From positions 1 to 31,651 of the IMG/VR virus record IMGVR_UViG_3300034061_003372: DNA of 31,651 nucleotides; one strand, 5' to 3'. Positions 29,194-31,651 of the stretch are shown here, piece by piece. This DNA is from a virus. A model generated the notes under the pieces. It saw nothing but the letters and a program-made list of their open reading frames with translations, was not told the origin of the DNA and did no database searches. Position 1 is the first letter of the stretch, and each line of letters opens with the position of its first letter. The position numbers were made by a program, and so were the translations under genes.

Positions 29194-30309
29194 ATGGCAA
29201 TGAAGTTCATCGACGGTTTCGACCACTATTTCTTCTCTCCCACTGCCAAGAAGAAATGGGATGACCAAAGCGGTATGGTAATTTCCGCACCGGGTCGATT
29301 TGGATATGGAAACAAAATGCGCCCCGCTGGTTCCGGTAGCCTCTTCCAACTATTTTGGACTGGTGCCTCAAAAACTACCCACCCCGGCGGTACAAGCAAA
29401 ATCATCACCGGTGCGGCTCTTCGATTCGATGCTGGCGTTTCCACCAGTGTGGCGTTCCATCCTTTCCTTGCCATTCGCGGTGACAACCTTCGACATCAAG
29501 TCCAGTTCTTCATGGAAGCCAACACCGGACGAATTCGATGCGGTTTGGCTGATCCCACATGGCCGATAACAGTATCCGGGATCGATCCAACAACTATTCC
29601 ACCAACGTGGTACCCCGATACGGATTTCGTTCCGCCGTTCGGCCTGTGGTTCTTTTTTGAAGTCGCTGTCTCCACGACCGGCACCGTGGACATCTATGTG
29701 GATAGTGAATTGTTGACTTCTATGACCGGCCTGACAACCCTTAGTGGCGGCGCGTCCAGCTACATCGGCGTTCGGTGGATGGGTGTGTCTCAATTCAATT
29801 CCGGGTATGATATGGATGATCTGTACATCGCCGATGGTACTGGTTCCCACGTGAACGATCCGATTGGCGAATCCCGCATTGAATACGTCACCGCAACCGC
29901 CGAAGGCGATGTCAACGACTGGCTTCCATCGGTCGGAACCAACAACGCCGCCAATGTAGACGGCACCACACAGTTTGGTGAAAATGGAACTCAAAACGGA
30001 AACCCCGCACAGTACAATATCTCTGATGTGCTCAACGCCGTCGATCTGTACCAACATGCCGACTTTACCCGCGACGGGACCATCTATGCCGTTCAAGTCA
30101 ACACCGCCGTCCGTAAAGACGACGTGGGCAACCGCAAAGTCAAGCCCTTGCTGAAGACCGGCGGCACCACCTACGAAGGACCGGAATCCAAGCTGTACTC
30201 AGACTACATCTACGTCGGTGAAATCTGGCCGCAAAATCCAAACACGTCAGCCGACTGGACCCTCTCTCAAGTCAATGCCGTCCAGACCGGCATAAAAATT
30301 AGCACCTAA
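29194..30309 (+). CDS. GFDHY-family adhesin, copy C (solitary, plus strand)
   Basis: Protein of 371 aa, MAMKFIDGFDHYFFSPTAKK at the start. It follows copy A over its whole length: FHPFLAIRGDNLRHQVQFFM, DFVPPFGLWFFFEVAVSTTG, SGYDMDDLYIADGTG, NNAANVDG, VQVNTAVRKDDVGNRKVKPL, YSDYIYVGEIWPQNPNTSAD. The reading frame stays open upstream, antisense to coaD, but homology with the MALxFMDGFDHY starts fixes the N-terminus here. It stands alone on the opposite strand, about 9 kb from copies A and B, with its own promoter element. Confidence 0.82.
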   Translation: MAMKFIDGFDHYFFSPTAKKKWDDQSGMVISAPGRFGYGNKMRPAGSGSLFQLFWTGASKTTHPGGTSKIITGAALRFDAGVSTSVAFHPFLAIRGDNLRHQVQFFMEANTGRIRCGLADPTWPITVSGIDPTTIPPTWYPDTDFVPPFGLWFFFEVAVSTTGTVDIYVDSELLTSMTGLTTLSGGASSYIGVRWMGVSQFNSGYDMDDLYIADGTGSHVNDPIGESRIEYVTATAEGDVNDWLPSVGTNNAANVDGTTQFGENGTQNGNPAQYNISDVLNAVDLYQHADFTRDGTIYAVQVNTAVRKDDVGNRKVKPLLKTGGTTYEGPESKLYSDYIYVGEIWPQNPNTSADWTLSQVNAVQTGIKIST

Positions 30310-30331
30310 CGCAAAAAATCTTTCGCAAACC

Positions 30332-30360
30332 TTGACATCACGCCAAGGACGCGGTATAAA
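30332..30360 (+). promoter_or_regulatory. consensus promoter (sigma70 / late hybrid)
   Basis: TTGACA (30332-30337), 17-nt spacer, TATAAATA starting at 30355. The -10 is at once a good sigma70 hexamer and an exact T4 late box. Unlike most other promoters here it is followed by a leader with a Shine-Dalgarno. Confidence 0.82.
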
Positions 30361-30379
30361 TAGAATCAGGAAACGCGAC

Positions 30380-30424
30380 ATGATCCGCTCCATGTATCAG
30401 TATCGCCAAGAACATATCGGCTAG
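30380..30424 (+). CDS. 14-aa leader peptide
   Basis: ORF of 14 codons (MIRSMYQYRQEHIG) with AGGAAA at good spacing, starting about 13 nt after the predicted transcription start. Its stop codon overlaps the first strand of a hairpin series (30424-30476). It is too short to be a functional domain; it resembles leader peptides whose translation controls downstream RNA folding. It contains two Tyr and three Arg codons. Confidence 0.45.
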   Translation: MIRSMYQYRQEHIG

Positions 30425-30476
30425 CGCCGATGCCCAACAAGCATCTGGCGCTGAACCGAACGGCGGATGCTTGGGC
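30424..30476 (+). promoter_or_regulatory. mutually exclusive hairpins in a leader
   Basis: Hairpin 1: AGCGCC and ATGC (30423-30433 region) pair with GCAT and GGCGCT (30441-30452). Hairpin 2: GCCCA plus AGCATC (30432-30445, 3-nt bulge) pair with GATGCTTGGGC (30466-30476). They share the GCATC segment, so only one can form. Directly after a short translated ORF this resembles an attenuation or ribosome-controlled switch. There is no clear T-run after hairpin 2. Confidence 0.4.
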
Positions 30477-30548
30477 GTAGCGGAAAACACACCTATCACG
30501 GTTCCCTCCCCTCTCTAAAATCCCCTAACAGTTCAGTTGCTAGAACGC

Positions 30549-30578
30549 TTGCACAGGTATCGCACGCAAAGCTAAATG
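30549..30578 (+). promoter_or_regulatory. promoter with TAAATG -10
   Basis: TTGCAC (30549-30554), 18-nt spacer, TAAATG (30573-30578), then 6 nt to the ATG at 30585. No Shine-Dalgarno. Confidence 0.45.
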
Positions 30579-30584
30579 CTTGGC

Positions 30585-30818
30585 ATGCAACGTACTGAAG
30601 CGCATGTGTTGTATGACCGCTCGAAGTCTGAGCTTGAAAAACTGAAGTTGGGTCACCCGTTTGTTGAAAAAGTAGTGCGTGTCGTCGTTGAGACGGAAGC
30701 GCATCGACTTGGTATCAAAACGCTTGATCCAGTGAACGTCGTCCTCATGGACCTAATGCCGTGGGCGATGGAAAAGGCTGAACGCGACCGGGCAAAACCA
30801 AAGCCCGGTGGTGGTTGA
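30585..30818 (+). CDS. small helical protein, unknown
   Basis: Protein of 77 aa from the ATG at 30585; a start at 30576 would lie inside the -10 element. Helical and charged (RTEAHVLYDRSKSELEKLKL, KVVRVVVETEAHRLGI), ending in a basic KPKPGGG tail. No family recognised. The stretch from the leader ORF (30424) to here otherwise holds only the hairpins and a pyrimidine-rich segment. Confidence 0.6.
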   Translation: MQRTEAHVLYDRSKSELEKLKLGHPFVEKVVRVVVETEAHRLGIKTLDPVNVVLMDLMPWAMEKAERDRAKPKPGGG

Positions 30819-30819
30819 C

Positions 30820-30848
30820 AGTAGCCTAGCTGTCCGGTGGACAGTGAA
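30820..30848 (+). promoter_or_regulatory. overlapping GACAG/CTGTCC inverted repeats
   Basis: GACAG, then CTGTCC, then GGACAG within 30 nt directly after the stop codon; the central CTGTC can pair with either flank. This could be an operator or an alternating RNA hairpin. No good -10 follows the TTGACA contained in it. Confidence 0.35.
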
Positions 30849-30897
30849 GCACCGATATTTGACAACTGAAGAGGAAGATGCCAAAGGTAATATGAAA

Positions 30898-30923
30898 TGG
30901 CGGGCGTGATCGTGCGCCCGCCA
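30898..30923 (+). terminator. strong hairpin just upstream of a ribosome-binding site
   Basis: Perfect 9-bp stem TGGCGGGCG / CGCCCGCCA with an 8-nt loop. No T-run follows on the plus strand; AAAAGGAAAAACC follows, which is the ribosome-binding site of the next gene. It may terminate part of the transcription, protect the mRNA 5' side, or regulate translation. Confidence 0.45.
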
Positions 30924-30935
30924 AAAGGAAAAACC

Positions 30936-31193
30936 ATGAAGATCAAGGGAGATGCGCGCATCGACCGGGAGCGTGGATGCGGAGATAAGACCCGCTACCA
31001 AACCCCGGTAAAGGCAACAGCCGCCGCGTACAACCTTGAGCAGATCCGGCAAGGCCGTCCGTATGAGGTCTATCGATGCCGGTACTGCCATGCGTATCAC
31101 ATTGGCCGGGAAAAGGATCGTAGTATGTTCGACTACTCTTATGAAGGTGCGACGATCCATAAGCACCCGGCGGATGTGTGGCGCGGTCGGTGA
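30936..31193 (+). CDS. small zinc-finger phage protein
   Basis: Protein of 85 aa from the ATG at 30936, with AAAAGGA at good spacing. CGDKTRY...AAAYNLEQIR...YEVYRCRYCHAYHIGR is the layout of small phage zinc-ribbon proteins (upstream Cys, helix, then CxxC-x-x-H). Function unknown; nucleic-acid binding is likely. It is followed after 13 nt by a tRNA gene. Confidence 0.72.
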   Translation: MKIKGDARIDRERGCGDKTRYQTPVKATAAAYNLEQIRQGRPYEVYRCRYCHAYHIGREKDRSMFDYSYEGATIHKHPADVWRGR

Positions 31194-31206
31194 AACGAGT
31201 TTTCAT

Positions 31207-31296
31207 GGGCGTGATATCGGAACTGGTCCCGGTGCCGGGCTGTAACCCCGGTGCTCCTTCGGAGCCTTGCTGGTTCGAATCCAGCCACGCCCACCA
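31207..31296 (+). tRNA. tRNA-Tyr(GUA) #1
   Basis: Acceptor GGGCGTG / CACGCCC with encoded ACCA; 4-bp D-stem including a T-G wobble; anticodon stem CCGGG / CCCGG with loop CTGTAAC, anticodon GTA at 31242-31244; long variable arm GCTCC-TTC-GGAGC; T-arm GCTGG-TTCGAAT-CCAGC. The long variable arm fits bacterial tRNA-Tyr. It decodes UAC and UAU. Confidence 0.9.
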
Positions 31297-31317
31297 AACT
31301 CATCGACTAACCAACAT

Positions 31318-31409
31318 GGATGGGTGCGCCGAATGGTGAAGGCAGCGGTCTGTAAAACCGCCACCCCTTGCGGGAAACACTGTAGGTTCAAATCCTACCC
31401 CATCCACCA
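31318..31409 (+). tRNA. tRNA-Tyr(GUA) #2
   Basis: Acceptor GGATGGG / CCCATCC with encoded ACCA; 3-bp D-stem GCC/GGC; anticodon stem GCGGT / ACCGC with loop CTGTAAA, anticodon GTA at 31352-31354; variable arm CCC..GGG; T-arm GTAGG-TTCAAAT-CCTAC. Its overall pattern resembles E. coli tRNA-Tyr. It lies 21 nt after tRNA #1 but is not a recent duplicate. Confidence 0.92.
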
Positions 31410-31428
31410 AACATGATAGGCTCTTGAT

Positions 31429-31651
31429 ATGCGATCATCGCGGCATCACATGTACATTCTCATAGGACAGACACCCGTCCCGGTGGAAAGCCCTTTGGAA
31501 TTGGCAATGATGTTTGAAGATGATTCGTCCCGCCGGGTAGCTCTCACAAAAGTTGGCCCGGTAACAATCTCAACGGTTTTCCTTGGTATCAATCACCAGT
31601 TCGGTGATGGTCCGCCCATCCTGTTCGAAACGATGGCGTGGATCGACATGG
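31429..31651 (+). CDS. phage protein of unknown function (cut by window end)
   Basis: At least 74 codons open to the window edge: MRSSRHHMYILIGQTPVPVE, then SPLELAMMFEDDSSRRVALT, VGPVTISTVFLGINHQFGDG, PPILFETMAWIDM. I recall this YILIGQTPVPV / STVFLGINHQFGDGPPILFE pattern as a common small conserved protein in phages infecting diverse bacteria, of unknown function. A second in-frame ATG at 31450 (MYILIGQ) may be the real start. ATAGG lies upstream of the first ATG. Confidence 0.78.
   Translation, partial: MRSSRHHMYILIGQTPVPVESPLELAMMFEDDSSRRVALTKVGPVTISTVFLGINHQFGDGPPILFETMAWIDM

Noticed and set aside
30820-30900. Promoters at the two TTGACA sites between 30820 and 30880
   Set aside because: No acceptable -10 is found at 15-19 nt; the nearest TAATAT is 23 nt away.
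31207-31409. Phage integration site at the tRNA genes
   Set aside because: No integrase, att-like repeat or prophage edge is visible; large T4-like phages carry tRNAs as cargo.

Overview
The window is a piece of a large tailed-phage genome (myovirus, T4 superfamily), not a bacterial chromosome. It is densely packed, on both strands, and of near-balanced base composition. Recognisable parts are a T4 gp4-like head-completion nuclease, a gp53-like baseplate wedge protein, a gp27-like hub, a gp26-like baseplate assembly protein, a tail-tube-fold protein and a gp16-like small terminase, plus a long run of fibre/adhesin genes. The order [possible gp2]-gp4-gp53-hub at 2.2-5.6 kb recalls the T4 order 2-4-53-5, except that gp4 and gp53 are divergent here. 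The host cannot be identified from this sequence. The many apparently leaderless genes would suit a host that tolerates leaderless mRNAs.

Layout. 0-3.8 kb (minus): baseplate/head-completion genes read leftward from a divergent promoter region at 3768-3816. 3.8-7.4 kb (plus): gp53, the hub, a dual-specificity phosphatase, a small unknown protein, a thioredoxin-like protein without the CxxC, and a membrane-anchored coiled-coil protein. 7.4-9.1 kb: small accessory genes around a symmetrical divergent promoter. 9.1-22.5 kb (minus): a 13-kb adhesin/fibre cluster with an Mtd-like fibre, a 605-aa repeat protein, four paralogues of one large adhesin family, two paralogues of a small tail-fibre family, two of a three-member 'GFDHY' family and two proteins sharing an N-terminal module. 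A plus-strand transcription unit (promoter, 62-codon ORF, bidirectional terminator) lies inside this cluster at 19.0-19.3 kb. The small terminase opens the cluster at 22.5-23.0 kb. 23.0-29.1 kb: an accessory block with several predicted DNA-binding proteins, a MESH1/SpoT-like HD hydrolase, a nucleoside 2-deoxyribosyltransferase-like protein, an HNH-RNA ligase fusion and a CoaD-like adenylyltransferase. 29.2-30.3 kb (plus): the third 'GFDHY' adhesin, away from its relatives. 30.3-31.65 kb: a promoter with a 14-codon leader ORF and mutually exclusive hairpins, two small genes, two different tRNA-Tyr(GUA) genes and the start of another gene.

Regulation is the most unusual feature. Genes that open a transcription unit mostly lack a Shine-Dalgarno sequence. 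Instead they carry a -10-like hexamer (TAAATA, TAAGTA or TAAATG, resembling the T4 late promoter, or a sigma70-type TATACT/TACAAT/GATAAT) only 5-10 nt before the start codon. Genes inside operons often have an ordinary purine-rich ribosome-binding site. This implies widespread leaderless initiation. Several sigma70-type promoters also share an extended -35 of the form TTGACATAnnnGTC.
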